A stretch of DNA of 64,000 nucleotides from DATBJG01 sp963790545 (GTDB taxonomy: Bacteria; Acidobacteriota; Vicinamibacteria; Vicinamibacterales; JAMQPK01): assembly GCA_963790545.1 (NCBI GenBank), contig CAWBPA010000003.1, forward strand, positions 62,001 to 126,000, written 5' to 3'. The position numbers and the translations under genes were made by a program. The notes beneath the pieces were generated by a model that made no database searches, was not told where the DNA came from, and worked only from the letters and a program-made list of their open reading frames with translations. This document shows, in pieces, positions 8,944 to 18,869 of the stretch (its first letter is position 1; every line of letters begins with the position of its first letter).

Positions 8944-9293
8944 GGTTGCCTCAGCATCAGAGTTTCACAAATGAACCCATCACGCCAGCAGCCATCGCAC
9001 GCGAAGGGAGCAGCCCCGCCAACCGCCGAGGTGACCGCCAGGCGTGAGCGACACGGACTTACTGAGGAAGAGATGAGATGACATGGAAGCTGGATGACTG
9101 GGCAAGAAGGGGCTTCAGAGCAGTCAGTAGCTCCATGTCTCGTGGGCCAACGGCCACTCTATCGCGACTACAATGGACCGCCGACGGACGACGCCGACGC
9201 GCGGATCGACGAATACCCGCAGATCGACGAAACTTCTCGCTCCGTCAAGTGATAGCTTCGCCGCAGTCTTGTAACGGCAAAGGAGGAAATTCG
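8944..9293. other. intergenic stretch, no gene seen
   Basis: The plus-strand frame of the cupin gene is open back to 9078, but the extra residues are arginine-rich low-quality sequence. The cupin start at 9294 has a strong ribosome site, so this is untranslated or degenerate DNA. Confidence 0.5.
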
Positions 9294-9794
9294 ATGAGGT
9301 CAAGAAACGTCCTGGCGTTTTCGATGTCGCTTATCCTGGCGGCGCCAGTTCTCGCGCAGCCATCCGGAAAGGCGCAAGTCAACACAGCTCAGAAAGCAGG
9401 GCCTGGCCAACCCGTCTTCATGCCGGGCGGCGACCTGAAATGGACCGACCTCGATCCGAAGGGCGCTCCAGGAGTCAAGATCGCAGATTTGTGGGGCGAC
9501 CATGCCAAGGGGGCGTTCGGCGCCTTCCTCAAGCTTCCGGCGGGTTTCGCCGCTCCTCTTCACACGCACACCCACACCATGAAGGTCGTGTTCCTGTCGG
9601 GCACCTACATCCAGGCGCCGGAGGGAAAGGCCGCGGTGCGGCTCGGTCCGGGTTCTTACATGATGCAGCCCGGCGGGAACTATCGGCACACGACTTCCTG
9701 CGACAAGGCCTCGGAGTGCCTGTTCTTCGTGGAAAGCGACGGAGCGTTCGACCTCAAGCCGGTGGTGGACGAAAACGCGCCCGCGAAGAAGTGA
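9294..9794 (+). CDS. exported cupin, DUF4437-like
   Basis: 166 residues from ATG 9294, chosen for AGGAGG 7 bp upstream and the signal peptide that then begins the protein ('VLAFSMSLILAAPVLAQ'). The cupin core has 'PLHTHTHTMKVVFLSGTYI', with the metal-type histidines, and 'PGSYMMQPGGNYRHTTSC'. Such DUF4437 cupins are periplasmic small barrels of unknown substrate. It sits 54 bp upstream of copy B of the duplicated gene, so they may be cotranscribed. Confidence 0.82.
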   Translation: MRSRNVLAFSMSLILAAPVLAQPSGKAQVNTAQKAGPGQPVFMPGGDLKWTDLDPKGAPGVKIADLWGDHAKGAFGAFLKLPAGFAAPLHTHTHTMKVVFLSGTYIQAPEGKAAVRLGPGSYMMQPGGNYRHTTSCDKASECLFFVESDGAFDLKPVVDENAPAKK

Positions 9795-9822
9795 ATCACG
9801 AAACCTGATAGCATCCGGCTCT

Positions 9823-10209
9823 CGACTGAACACAACAAGGAGGCAATGATGCGTATGCTGATGCAGGTGAAGCTGCCGAATGAGCCGTTCAACACCGCCG
9901 TTCGCAAGGGCACTGTTGGGGAAACCATCCAGCGAATCGTCGCGGAGACGAAACCGGAAGTTGTCTACTTCACCGAATACCAGGGTCAACGTGGCGGAAT
10001 TTTCATCGTAGATGTCACCGATCCGTCCAAGATTCCCGCGCTGGCCGAGCCGTGGTTCCTTTCGTTCAACGCCAGCGTAGAGTTCCACGCCGTGATGAAC
10101 CCTGAGGAGCTTGGGAAGGCCGGTCTAGAGACGATTGGGAAGAAGTGGCCTGCTGCGGGTTAGTCGAACTTCCGTTGCAGCGACGCCACGGGAGGCTCAT
10201 GAAAAGGGG
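9823..10209 (+). repeat. 387-bp direct repeat, copy 2
   Basis: Matches 7472-7856 from CGACTGAACACAACAAGGAGG through GAAAAGGGG. About a dozen base differences occur across the gene; similarity weakens after the stop codon. Confidence 0.85.
9849..10163 (+). CDS. small conserved protein, duplicate copy B
   Basis: 104 residues, start ATG 9849 by the same ribosome-site spacing as copy A. Residue differences from copy A are A to V in 'KGTVGETI', VADPAK to VTDPSK, EAIG to ETIG, and the penultimate V to A. Everything else is identical, so both copies appear to be under constraint or very recently separated. It is not followed by a terminator. It converges with the DUF5916 gene, whose end lies 67 bp away. 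Confidence 0.8.
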   Translation: MRMLMQVKLPNEPFNTAVRKGTVGETIQRIVAETKPEVVYFTEYQGQRGGIFIVDVTDPSKIPALAEPWFLSFNASVEFHAVMNPEELGKAGLETIGKKWPAAG

Positions 10210-10230
10210 GGCGCATTCGTAATTGAGGTT

Positions 10231-12628
10231 CTAATAACGAAAGAGCCGGTTGACTTTGACGATGAACGCCCGGTTGTAGAGAGAGGGAAAGCTGCGCGTT
10301 TGCGTATCGCGTTCGTCGTTGTACACGACAAAGAGCTCGCTGCCGGGACGGTACTCCCACCTGAATCGCGCGTTGGTCGAGACCGCGTTGATCCCGGAGT
10401 TGTACTGCAGCAACGCGCTCACGAACATCAGCGGGGTCATCGAGTACGTCACGCGAGAGCCCGCGAGATGAGTGTTGAACCGTCCCTGCACGAGGGTGAC
10501 ATGGTTGAACGAATACGTCGGCTCCACTGAAAGCTGATTCGTGATGGGCACCCGCCCGCGCGCGGCGCTGAACGACGTCTTGTGGCCGTTGTAGAAGGTT
10601 CCGAACTCCGACGAAGAGGTTCGCTGACAGAGCCCGCTGCTGAGCCAGGTTGTATCCAACGCGGAGCGTGTCGAACTGGTAGCCACCGACCGGCAGGATG
10701 ACATCACCGCCGATCGGGAAGGGTGCCGGCAGGAACTCGAACGTGTTCGTGTAGTTGACGCTGAAACGATCGGCGTTCTGGAATTCGAGCGCGAATTCTC
10801 CCGCGCGCTCGCGCGTTTCCAGGCGCCCCGCAGTGTTCTCGATGTAATCCACCCACCCGTCGTACACGTATTTGCGGATGGCGTTCCTAGTTCCAGGGCG
10901 CGGGCTGAACCGGAAGCGGGCGTAATCGCGCACCATATTGTCCCGCCGAAGAAAGCCAACTTCAGGATTGAAGTTGTCCCCGATCCGGAGCCGTTCAAGC
11001 TGGACCGCGTACCGATCGCCCGGGTAATCGAGCTGCGCGCGATAGCTGGTGTTCCCTCGATTATTCAGACCGTCGGTGTCGGTTTGTGCCCAATACGTGT
11101 TGATCTCCAGGTTCTCGAAGAACGCGAACGTCCCATCGATGCCGTACGACTGATTGGCTCCAATTCCGTTCATGGCCACCGAACGATTCGTCAACAGGAG
11201 GCCGACGCTGCTCCGCCGGAGGAGGTCGCGCCTGAGGCGAAGAGCGCTGAAATTCGTGGGCCGTGCGCCCGTCTGCTTCTCGTCACCGGTCTGAATGTTG
11301 AGCAGACCAACGCTGTACCTGCCGGCGCGGCCGGTCAGTCGGCCGCCAACCAGGAGCGGCACCTCGCGACCTTCGTGCAAACCGATTCGGCGGCTGTAAA
11401 ACATGATTGGTGCATAGGAGCCGCCGCTGCCAAAGAAGCCGCTGTTGATATTGGCCGCACCGCTACCGGTGACCGGAATGCCGCCGAAGGAAAAGGTGCC
11501 CTGATTTTCGAGGAAGAAGTCGCGTTTCTCTGGAAAGAACAGGCTGAACCGCGTGAGATTGACCTGTTGCTCGTCGGCTTCGACCTGCGCGAAGTCTGTG
11601 TTGACGGTCAGCTCGGCGACGAGACCTTGAGTGACGGCGTACTTCACATCGAACCCCGCTTCAGCGCCCAGATCGTTTGAAACTCGCGGCGTGGCACGAT
11701 GGTTGGTCGTCACGCTGGAGATCGCGTAGGGCTTGAGATCCAGGTTACGTCCCCCGCGCGGAACCTGGATCCCGACGAGGGATGCCGCGAACTGAGCCTG
11801 TTGGAATCCCGACTGGCCTCGTGCGGGCGGCACGCGCGTCAGCGTGGAAATCTCGTTCTTCGAACGCTTCACGCGCATCGCGTTGAAACCCCACACCTGG
11901 GTCGTGCCTGGTCGGTAGCGAAGCGATTTGAAGGGAACCGCAGCCTCGACCGTCCAGCCACCATCGAAACGGCCAGCCTTCGTCTCCCACACGGGATTCC
12001 AATCGCTGCTGTACTGCCTGTCGTTGACCATCGTTCCGTCCGACCGGCCGCTGAGCGGATTCATCGTGAAGGTGAACGAGTTGCGACGGTCGTAGAACGT
12101 GTCGAAGATGAACGCGACGATGTCGTTCCCCTGCCAGTTGTTGGGGCTGTCTCGCCGCATCTCGGTCGCAATCAGGCTTTCCATCTGAGTGTCCCATGCC
12201 CTGAACGAGACATACACGTAGTCGTCGTCGAACGAGACCCATGTTTCGGTCCGTTCAGTGGCGGCCTGGCCGGCTTGCGGCTCGACCTGGATGAACTCCG
12301 ACATCGAGGGCACGTCGCGATAGAGCGCCTCGTCGAGGGCGCCGTCGATTCGTAACGGTTGACTGAGGCGCACGGCTCGTACGGTCGCGCGCCCTTCCCC
12401 GTCGCGCGTGATGACCGCCGGCGCGATCGGCTCGGCCGGCGCGTCCGCATGAAGGGCACCGCTCGCCAACGGCCCGGCTGTCTCGAACGTCACTGGGGCA
12501 CCGGAAGGTGACTGTGCGGCGGCCATCGAGAACGCAGAAAAACACCCAGCCACCACGAGGAGCAACACCGCTATTCGAACGCCGGATTTTCCGCTGTGTG
12601 ACGCACCGCTATTTTTGCAACTCGCCAT
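10231..12628 (-). CDS. DUF5916 outer-membrane barrel with CBM9-like N-terminal domain (one frameshift)
   Basis: About 798 residues. Start ATG 12628 is chosen because it gives a signal peptide ('VRIAVLLLVVAGCFSAFSMAAA') and a 20-bp overlap with the upstream gene. Residues about 75-250 form a CBM9-like sugar-binding domain ('LRIDGALDEALY', 'FDTFYDRRNSFTF', 'GFNAMRVKRS'). The rest is the DUF5916 beta-barrel ('LFFPEKRDFFLEN', 'FYSRRIGL'), ending in an aromatic residue ('VNRLFRY'), typical for barrel insertion. The last 130 residues are in a different frame; removing one base near 10610 (GTCGGAG to GTCGAG on the coding strand) repairs it. Coupled to the metallo-beta-lactamase-fold gene. Confidence 0.85.
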
Positions 12629-13538
12629 AGGCGGTCCTGAGAATCGTCGCCGCCGTGACCAGTTGCGGAAGACTGGTTTCAACGTAGCCTTTGTACTTTG
12701 CTGGAACTTTGTACTCTGCAGCCGCCTGCTCGACCGTTTTCTTTGCCTTCACGGCACTACGCGCAAAAGTCACGAACTCTTCGGTAAAGCTGGCGTATTC
12801 CCTGAACTCATTCCACGTCGTTGGCGGGATATGTCCCGGAATCACTGTTTCGATGTTCTTGATACCTGCGACGGCCTTCGCGAGTGTCTGAGGATAATCC
12901 AGTACACTCCCCCCGTTCATCGAATCGACTAACGGCAACATTTTCGACGCGAACATGTCGCCGGCATGCATCGTGCCGAGCGCTGGAAACACAACAAAGG
13001 CATCACCGCTGGTGTGGCCGCGGCCGAAGTAATAGAGGTCGATCTGGTCTTTGCCTTTGCCGAGGGCCAGCCTGTCTTTGTAGGCTCGCTTGGGCAGGAA
13101 TTTGGTCTTATCTCCCTTGAACTCATCCATGTTAGCCATGTTCGCTCTCGTGTTCTCATGCACCACGCTGTCAACCGTTGCTCCGAAGAATTCATTGCTG
13201 CCGGTGTGGTCGCCATGCGAATGCGTATTGATGATGGTCGTGACGGGTTTGTTGGTGACGGTTTTGACGAGCTGCAGAATGGACGGCCCCCATCCCGGCA
13301 GCTTGGTGTCGACCAGCACGACACCGGCCTCGGTAATGAACACCGCGGTGTTGCCTCCACTGAAGGCGTTGAGGTCGGTCGAACCAGTGATGATATAGAG
13401 GTTGTCTTTGACCTTCTCAATCCCTGTCGCTTTCAGTGCTGCCGGCGTGGGGCCGGGAGGTGGGGCCTGAAAACCGGCAACCGTGAGTGATAAGACGCCG
13501 ACGCCAAGCACTATCCCAAGCACCGCGCATCGTTTCAT
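12609..13538 (-). CDS. exported metallo-beta-lactamase-fold hydrolase
   Basis: 309 residues from ATG 13538, with GGGGGAGAG just upstream. A signal peptide ('AVLGIVLGVGVLSLTVAG') precedes an MBL fold. The zinc motif 'NTHSHGDHTGS' has the HxHxDH pattern, followed by 'YYFGRGHTSGDAFVVFPALG' and a final 'VIPGHIPP' histidine. Such periplasmic enzymes include subclass B3-like lactamases and lactonases; the substrate cannot be told. The stop overlaps the DUF5916 start by 20 bp, so the pair is one operon. Confidence 0.85.
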   Translation of the reverse strand: MKRCAVLGIVLGVGVLSLTVAGFQAPPPGPTPAALKATGIEKVKDNLYIITGSTDLNAFSGGNTAVFITEAGVVLVDTKLPGWGPSILQLVKTVTNKPVTTIINTHSHGDHTGSNEFFGATVDSVVHENTRANMANMDEFKGDKTKFLPKRAYKDRLALGKGKDQIDLYYFGRGHTSGDAFVVFPALGTMHAGDMFASKMLPLVDSMNGGSVLDYPQTLAKAVAGIKNIETVIPGHIPPTTWNEFREYASFTEEFVTFARSAVKAKKTVEQAAAEYKVPAKYKGYVETSLPQLVTAATILRTAYGELQK

Positions 13539-13664
13539 GGCTCTCCCCCTTCGCTGGAACATTATCCACGCGAACCCCTCCAATGAGGATGCGACTGAGG
13601 GAATTTGTAATTTGAGGTATCGGAGAAACGACGGGGTTCGGTTGACTCTGGGTCGGATTGAGGG

Positions 13665-13877
13665 TTACGTGAGCCCGAGACGGCCGAATAGCTGGCTCGG
13701 GAGAAGGCTGAACGTGAGACCACGGTCCTTGGTCCGTTGCTCGGGCACCGCCCACCCCTCCAGGAGTAGCAAGCCTGCTACCCGGAGAGGCAAATCGTAA
13801 GTCCCCCCTACGCGCAGCAGGTCCTTCTCGGTACCACCCACGAGCCCCTTAGGTGAGGAGACGATACGGATCCGCAT
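13665..13877 (-). CDS. small conserved hypothetical protein
   Basis: 70 residues. ATG 13877 follows AGGAGG, although the spacing is short. 'MRIRIVSSP', then 'LRVGGTYDLPLRVAGLLLLEGWAVPE', matches a recurrent small Acidobacteriota protein pattern (a short beta strand, 'Y-DLP' and 'LLLEGWA'). It stands alone in a 570-bp gap. No function is known to me. Confidence 0.5.
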   Translation of the reverse strand: MRIRIVSSPKGLVGGTEKDLLRVGGTYDLPLRVAGLLLLEGWAVPEQRTKDRGLTFSLLPSQLFGRLGLT

Positions 13878-14108
13878 GCCTCCTCTTTTGCAAAGACGGG
13901 GCCTTTTCGGGATGAGTAAATTGCCGACACATAGCGGCCTTGCCTCCGGGGTAAATGTCGTCCGTTTGGACAACTGTGAAGAGTTTGTCTACGTGGGAGA
14001 CATGCTCCGTGGGTTGTTCGCGCGTCTCTTGTGATGGCACTAATTTATCCCGCGAACATTACTTGCCCCTATCATTGACCCCAACTCTTTCGATTGAGAC
14101 GACCTTTC

Positions 14109-14579
14109 ATGAAGCGCAGAACGCCCGTGTCAATTTCCCCAGCAAGGCAACTGCACACGTTCATTGCCAGGTTCGACCCCGCGATCCAAAAGCTCGTCCG
14201 TCAGGCGCGGGCAAAGCTACGCCGGCGGATGCCCACCGCGATCGAGCTGGTCTACGATAACTACAACGCGCTCGCGATCGGCTTCGCCTCGTCGGAGCGG
14301 CAGTCGGACGCTATCGTGTCACTCGCCATTTACGCCCGCGGCGTCAACCTCTACTTCATGTACGGTGCGGCGCTCACGGATCCACACAGCCTGCTGCTCG
14401 GCTCCGGGAACCAGGGGCGATTCGTCCGCCTCGAGTCGGCCGCGACGCTCGACCGGCGCGAGATTGACGAACTGCTGGCCGCGGCGATCAGAGAGGGCGA
14501 GACGCCGCTACCGCGGACCGGCCGTGGACGGATCGTCATCAAGTCGGTGTCACCGAAGCAGCGCCTGCGCCGACGGTAA
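14109..14579 (+). CDS. DUF1801-family protein
   Basis: 156 residues from ATG 14109; an in-frame ATG at 14094 adds only five residues. 'MPTAIELVYDNYNALAIGFAS' is the DUF1801 signature; the protein also has 'VNLYFMYGAALTDPHSLL' and a basic tail. The family has an alpha/beta fold related to frataxin-like or YdhG proteins, cytoplasmic and without a confirmed activity. It is monocistronic. Confidence 0.75.
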   Translation: MKRRTPVSISPARQLHTFIARFDPAIQKLVRQARAKLRRRMPTAIELVYDNYNALAIGFASSERQSDAIVSLAIYARGVNLYFMYGAALTDPHSLLLGSGNQGRFVRLESAATLDRREIDELLAAAIREGETPLPRTGRGRIVIKSVSPKQRLRRR

Positions 14580-14785
14580 CGACGCGTTCGTCGCGTTCTT
14601 TCCGGCCGAATTTCCCCGTCTTGACAGCGGCGCACCGAATTTGCACACTGATCGCAGCGCGCGCTGGGGCGCCTCCTGTCCGCGGCAAGGGAGTCACCTC
14701 CCACCCTCGTTGGTTCGATCTGAACTCGAACCTTCTTCCGGCCTGACATAAGCGGACGCCAGGCACGAACGGAAGGAGGCGTCCC

Positions 14786-17700
14786 TTGACCACCCTCGAC
14801 AACCTGCGGAAGGCGGCAAAGCGCTGGCTGAAATCGCTGCGCGAGGGCGATGCTGACGCGCGCGCCCGTTTCATCCGCGCCTATCCCGATGCGCCGGAAC
14901 AACCCACGCTACGCGACGTTCAGCACGCGCTCGCGCGTGAACGTGGACACGAGAGCTGGACGGATCTCAAACGCGCAGTCGCCAACGGCACTCGCACCCA
15001 GATACCGCTGACCCAGCTCCTCGAAGCCGCTGGTAAAGGCAACGCTTCGGCCGTCGCGGCGATCCTCGACGAGCATCCTGGCCTGATCAACGAGCGGGGA
15101 GAGCTTCCCGCCCATACGGGCCGCCGAACGGCGCTGCACTTCGGCTCGGGCCACGAGGCGGTGGTGAAGACGCTCCTCGAACGAGGCGCCGACCCGAACA
15201 TTCGAGACGACGGCGATAACGCATACCCAATTCACTTTGCCGCCGAGCGGGGGGACCTCCCCATCGTCAAGTTGCTCATTGAACACGGTGCGGATCCCAT
15301 CGGTGCCGGCACGACGCACGAGCTCGATGTGCTGGGCTGGGCCGTGTGTTGGGACTACGCGCATCACACGGAAGTCGCGCGGTACCTCCTGGCGAACGGG
15401 GCCAGGTATACGCTGTTCTCCGCCGTCGCGCTCGGCGAGGCAGAGGCCGTTCGTGAGCTGGCTCAATCGGGCGCCAACCTGAACGAGCGCATGGATCGGA
15501 CCAATCATCGCCGCACGGCGCTGCATCTCGCCGTCATCAAGAAGCAGCCGGGCGTGCTTGCCGCGCTCATCGATCTTGGCGCGGATCTGAATCTGGAGGA
15601 CGCGGTCGGTCTGACGCCGCTGGATCAGGCTGCGCTCCAGGAAGAACACGAGATGGTTCGACGGCTGCTCGAGGCGGGTGCTCGAACCACATTGCCTGCT
15701 GCCATTGCGCTCGAGTTACCCGACCAGATCGAGCGCCTGGTGCGTGAAGATCCGGAGGCCCTCTCCGGAACGAGCAATCGACGATGGGCGCGGCTCCTCG
15801 TACGCGCGAGCAGCCGTACGTCAGGACGCATGGTCGAGACGCTGCTTGGCACCATCATGCGCCACCGCTCTGGCCTGTCGATCGTCAACATGGAAGACGA
15901 TGAGGAGACGGCGGTCGATGGTGCACGAGGATACACACCTCTCCATGCGGCCGCGTTTCATGGAAACAACGAGGCGGTCAGCGTTCTCCTGAAGCACGGC
16001 GCCAACCCGCGAACCCGCGACAGCAAGTATTGCGGCACTCCCGCAGGCTGGGCAGCCTTTGCGGGCCACCTAGCAACGGCAAATCTGATTCTCGACGGGG
16101 ACATCGACATCTTCGACGCAATCAACTTCGATCGCGCGGATCGCGTCGGCGACATACTCGATCGCGATTCGGGTGCTATCGATCGCCCGTTCAAGACGTA
16201 CGCGGCATGCGCACCGAAAGAAGACCAATGGTGGCCGGCGCCGGATTGCACGCCGCTCGAATGGGCGATCGCGCAACACAAGCAGAACGTCGTCCGTGTG
16301 CTGACCGAGCGGGGCGCCGGGTCACGAACGCGGGAAGACACCCTCCGCGCCGAGCGCATCACGGCTTTTCTACAGTCCGCGTGCTGGGACCATCACGTGC
16401 ACGGCAAGGCCAGGCACCGGATGCACGACCGCGCGGCGCAACGCATCCTCGCGGAGGATCCCTCGATCGGCCGCGACAGTATGTACACCGCAATCGTGTG
16501 CGGCAACCAGCACGAAGTGGCTCGCCTGCTTGCCGCCCGGCCCGACCGAGCGCGCGAGCGCGGCGGCCCCCGAGACTGGACGCCTCTCTTGTATCTTGCC
16601 TACACGCGCTTCACGAACCTGCCGACGATCGAGAATGCACTGGCAATCGCACGGCTGCTCCTCGACCACGGTGCGAATCCGAACGACTTTTACATGGCGG
16701 GGGACGCGCAATACTCCGTCCTCTCGGGCGTTGCCGGAGAAGGCGAACAGGACTCCCCGCGCCAGCCGTATGCGGCGGCGCTCTTCGAGCTGTTGCTCGA
16801 GCGCGGCGCGGAGCCATTCGACATTCAGGTGCTCTATGACACCCATTTCAGCGGCGACATGCTCTGGTGGCTCGAGCTCGTTTACAAACACACGGTCCAG
16901 GTCGGGCGCGGAGCAGCATGGGAAGATCCCGACTGGACGATGTTCGACATGGGTGGATACGGATCCGGCGCGCGCTTTCTCCTCGAGACGGCGGTAAAAA
17001 AGCGCGACATCCGGCTCGCCGAATGGCTGTTGGCGCATGGCGCAAATCCGAATGCAGCCCCCGCGCGCGATAGACGATTCCCCAAGCGCAGCCTGTACGA
17101 GCTGGCCCTGATTGAAGATCTTGCAGAAATGGCGGACCTCCTCGCGCAGTATGGCGCCTTGCGGTCCACTCCAGCTCTGGACGAGCACGAGCGATTCCTC
17201 GGTGCCTGCTTCAGGCTCGATGGCGTTGACGCGCGTCGGTTGTCAGTCGCGCACCCTGAATACCTGCAGACACCGGCTGCCATGTTCGAAGCCGCCAAAC
17301 GCGACCGACCGGACGTGCTTGCCCTACTTCTCGAACTGGGTACTCCCCTCGAGGTCCAGGACGAAACCGGTAAACGGACACTCCACGAAGCGGCCGCAAA
17401 CAACGCCCTTCACGCCGCGACGTTTCTCGTCGAGCGTGGAGCGGCGATCGATCCATGCGAGTCGACGTATGACGCGACGCCAATCGGCTGGGCGGCGCAC
17501 GGGGATCACACCGAGATGGTGCGGTTTCTCAGCCGGTCCAGCGGCGATATCGGGACGCTTTGTATCAACGGCTACGTCGATCGCGTGCGGGAGATCCTGA
17601 CGAAGGAACCCAGCTGCGCGCGCGAAGTCGCGAGCGATGGCAGCACCCCGTTGTGGTGGCTGCCGGATGACGAAGCGAAAGCCATGCAGATCGTGGAATT

Positions 17701-17812
17701 GCTGTTGGCGGCCGGGGCGGACCCATCAGCCAAGAGCCGGAGCGGCGGGACCGCGGCAGATTTTGCGAGACGCCGTGGCATGCACGAAGTGGCGACGCGC
17801 CTCGAACAGTAA
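14786..17812 (+). CDS. large ankyrin-repeat protein
   Basis: 1008 residues from TTG 14786, which sits 6 bp after GGAAGGAGG; no better start is seen. There is no signal peptide, so it is probably cytoplasmic. The N-terminus ('LRKAAKRWLKSLREGDADAR', 'LARERGHESWTDLKRAV') is the helical leader common in bacterial ankyrin proteins. Many ankyrin units follow ('GRRTALHFGSGHEAVVKTLL', 'GYTPLHAAAFHGNNEAVSVL', 'GKRTLHEAAANNALHAATFL') to the end. Ankyrin arrays bind other proteins. Some central units (about residues 540-760) are degenerate. It converges with the phosphatase gene 16 bp away. Confidence 0.85.
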   Translation: MTTLDNLRKAAKRWLKSLREGDADARARFIRAYPDAPEQPTLRDVQHALARERGHESWTDLKRAVANGTRTQIPLTQLLEAAGKGNASAVAAILDEHPGLINERGELPAHTGRRTALHFGSGHEAVVKTLLERGADPNIRDDGDNAYPIHFAAERGDLPIVKLLIEHGADPIGAGTTHELDVLGWAVCWDYAHHTEVARYLLANGARYTLFSAVALGEAEAVRELAQSGANLNERMDRTNHRRTALHLAVIKKQPGVLAALIDLGADLNLEDAVGLTPLDQAALQEEHEMVRRLLEAGARTTLPAAIALELPDQIERLVREDPEALSGTSNRRWARLLVRASSRTSGRMVETLLGTIMRHRSGLSIVNMEDDEETAVDGARGYTPLHAAAFHGNNEAVSVLLKHGANPRTRDSKYCGTPAGWAAFAGHLATANLILDGDIDIFDAINFDRADRVGDILDRDSGAIDRPFKTYAACAPKEDQWWPAPDCTPLEWAIAQHKQNVVRVLTERGAGSRTREDTLRAERITAFLQSACWDHHVHGKARHRMHDRAAQRILAEDPSIGRDSMYTAIVCGNQHEVARLLAARPDRARERGGPRDWTPLLYLAYTRFTNLPTIENALAIARLLLDHGANPNDFYMAGDAQYSVLSGVAGEGEQDSPRQPYAAALFELLLERGAEPFDIQVLYDTHFSGDMLWWLELVYKHTVQVGRGAAWEDPDWTMFDMGGYGSGARFLLETAVKKRDIRLAEWLLAHGANPNAAPARDRRFPKRSLYELALIEDLAEMADLLAQYGALRSTPALDEHERFLGACFRLDGVDARRLSVAHPEYLQTPAAMFEAAKRDRPDVLALLLELGTPLEVQDETGKRTLHEAAANNALHAATFLVERGAAIDPCESTYDATPIGWAAHGDHTEMVRFLSRSSGDIGTLCINGYVDRVREILTKEPSCAREVASDGSTPLWWLPDDEAKAMQIVELLLAAGADPSAKSRSGGTAADFARRRGMHEVATRLEQ

Positions 17813-17828
17813 CGGCGGCCCGGCGTGT

Positions 17829-18785
17829 CTACGCTCGCCTTCGCCAGCGGCGCCCGAGCGCCGGCACGATCGCACCGCCGAGGTTCGCCAGATTCCAGTC
17901 CGGCACAGGCGGCCGTTCCGCGCGAGGATTGATTCCGCGAATCAGCGAGCCGCAGAGTCGCGTGAACGCCCAGAGCTTCTGACCGAGCGAGTACGCAGGT
18001 TCTCGCTCGTTGGCTTTCAAGACGACGACCGTCACATCATCGTTGGACAGGTTCTCCGGATAGCGATCCGCAATCTCGCCCAGGAGCGTCGCGATCAGCC
18101 GTGGAGCGTCGGGCTCGCCCATCAGCCTGACGATCCGCAATAAGCCGTCTTCACCTAACATTTCCCCATCGGCATCCTGCGACTCGATGAGCGCGTCGCT
18201 GTACGTCACCACGCAATCGCCGGGCTGCAGCTCGGCGTCAAGCTGGTCGTAGTCGGAAATGCTCAAGATGCCCAGTGGAAGATTGCGGGGGCCGGCGAGC
18301 TTGGCGGCATTCTCATCGCTCAGGAAGGTCCACTCACGCCGGGCGGCTCGATAGATGAGCGGTCGCGGGTGCCCGGCATTGCAAACGGACAGCCGCCCTG
18401 TTGGAGCAAAAAACGTTGTGACGACGGCCGTCGCAAAAACCGATTCGCGGGACAGCCCGCCAAACTGCTGGTTGAGCTGCCTGACAAATTCTGTCTGGTC
18501 CAGACAGTTCACGAACCGCCGCATCAGCAACCGCAGGTCGGCAGCCGTCGCCGCAACCGCTTTGCCGTGCCCCGAGACATCGGCGAGCAACACGCGTGTG
18601 ATCCGGCCGGTCGCACAACTCGAGGCGTAGTAGACATCTCCACCTCGCTTGGCCTGACCGTAGGGTTTGCTATACACCCAGGCGTCGAGTCCACCAAATT
18701 CGACCGCACGATCGGCGAGTTGGCTTCCGCCCCAGACCTCCATGCAACTCATCTGCTGCGTCGGCTTGTCCATGCTTTTATCCAT
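17829..18785 (-). CDS. SpoIIE/PP2C-type protein serine phosphatase
   Basis: 318 residues. The phosphatase core shows 'AKRGGDVYYASS', 'VLLADVSGHGKAVA' (metal-binding Asp), 'VCNAGHPRPLIY', 'YSDALIESQDADGEM' and 'NDDVTVVVLKAN'. These are the ordered PPM/SpoIIE motifs. No sensor domain is attached; a C-terminal tail of about 50 residues is basic. It is a cytoplasmic regulator that probably dephosphorylates an anti-sigma antagonist, but no such partner gene is nearby. Start ATG 18785 follows GGTGAGGA; ATG 18773 is possible. Confidence 0.85.
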   Translation of the reverse strand: MDKSMDKPTQQMSCMEVWGGSQLADRAVEFGGLDAWVYSKPYGQAKRGGDVYYASSCATGRITRVLLADVSGHGKAVAATAADLRLLMRRFVNCLDQTEFVRQLNQQFGGLSRESVFATAVVTTFFAPTGRLSVCNAGHPRPLIYRAARREWTFLSDENAAKLAGPRNLPLGILSISDYDQLDAELQPGDCVVTYSDALIESQDADGEMLGEDGLLRIVRLMGEPDAPRLIATLLGEIADRYPENLSNDDVTVVVLKANEREPAYSLGQKLWAFTRLCGSLIRGINPRAERPPVPDWNLANLGGAIVPALGRRWRRRA

Positions 18786-18869
18786 TCCTCACCATCGACC
18801 GACGCGATTCTAAACCGTCGGCAACTTTTCGGCATGTCATCTCGTCCAAACGCCCGAGAGAGGGCCGCC

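Noticed and set aside
9078..9293. Upstream extension of the cupin gene
   Set aside because: Arginine-rich, and the start at 9294 has both AGGAGG and a signal peptide.
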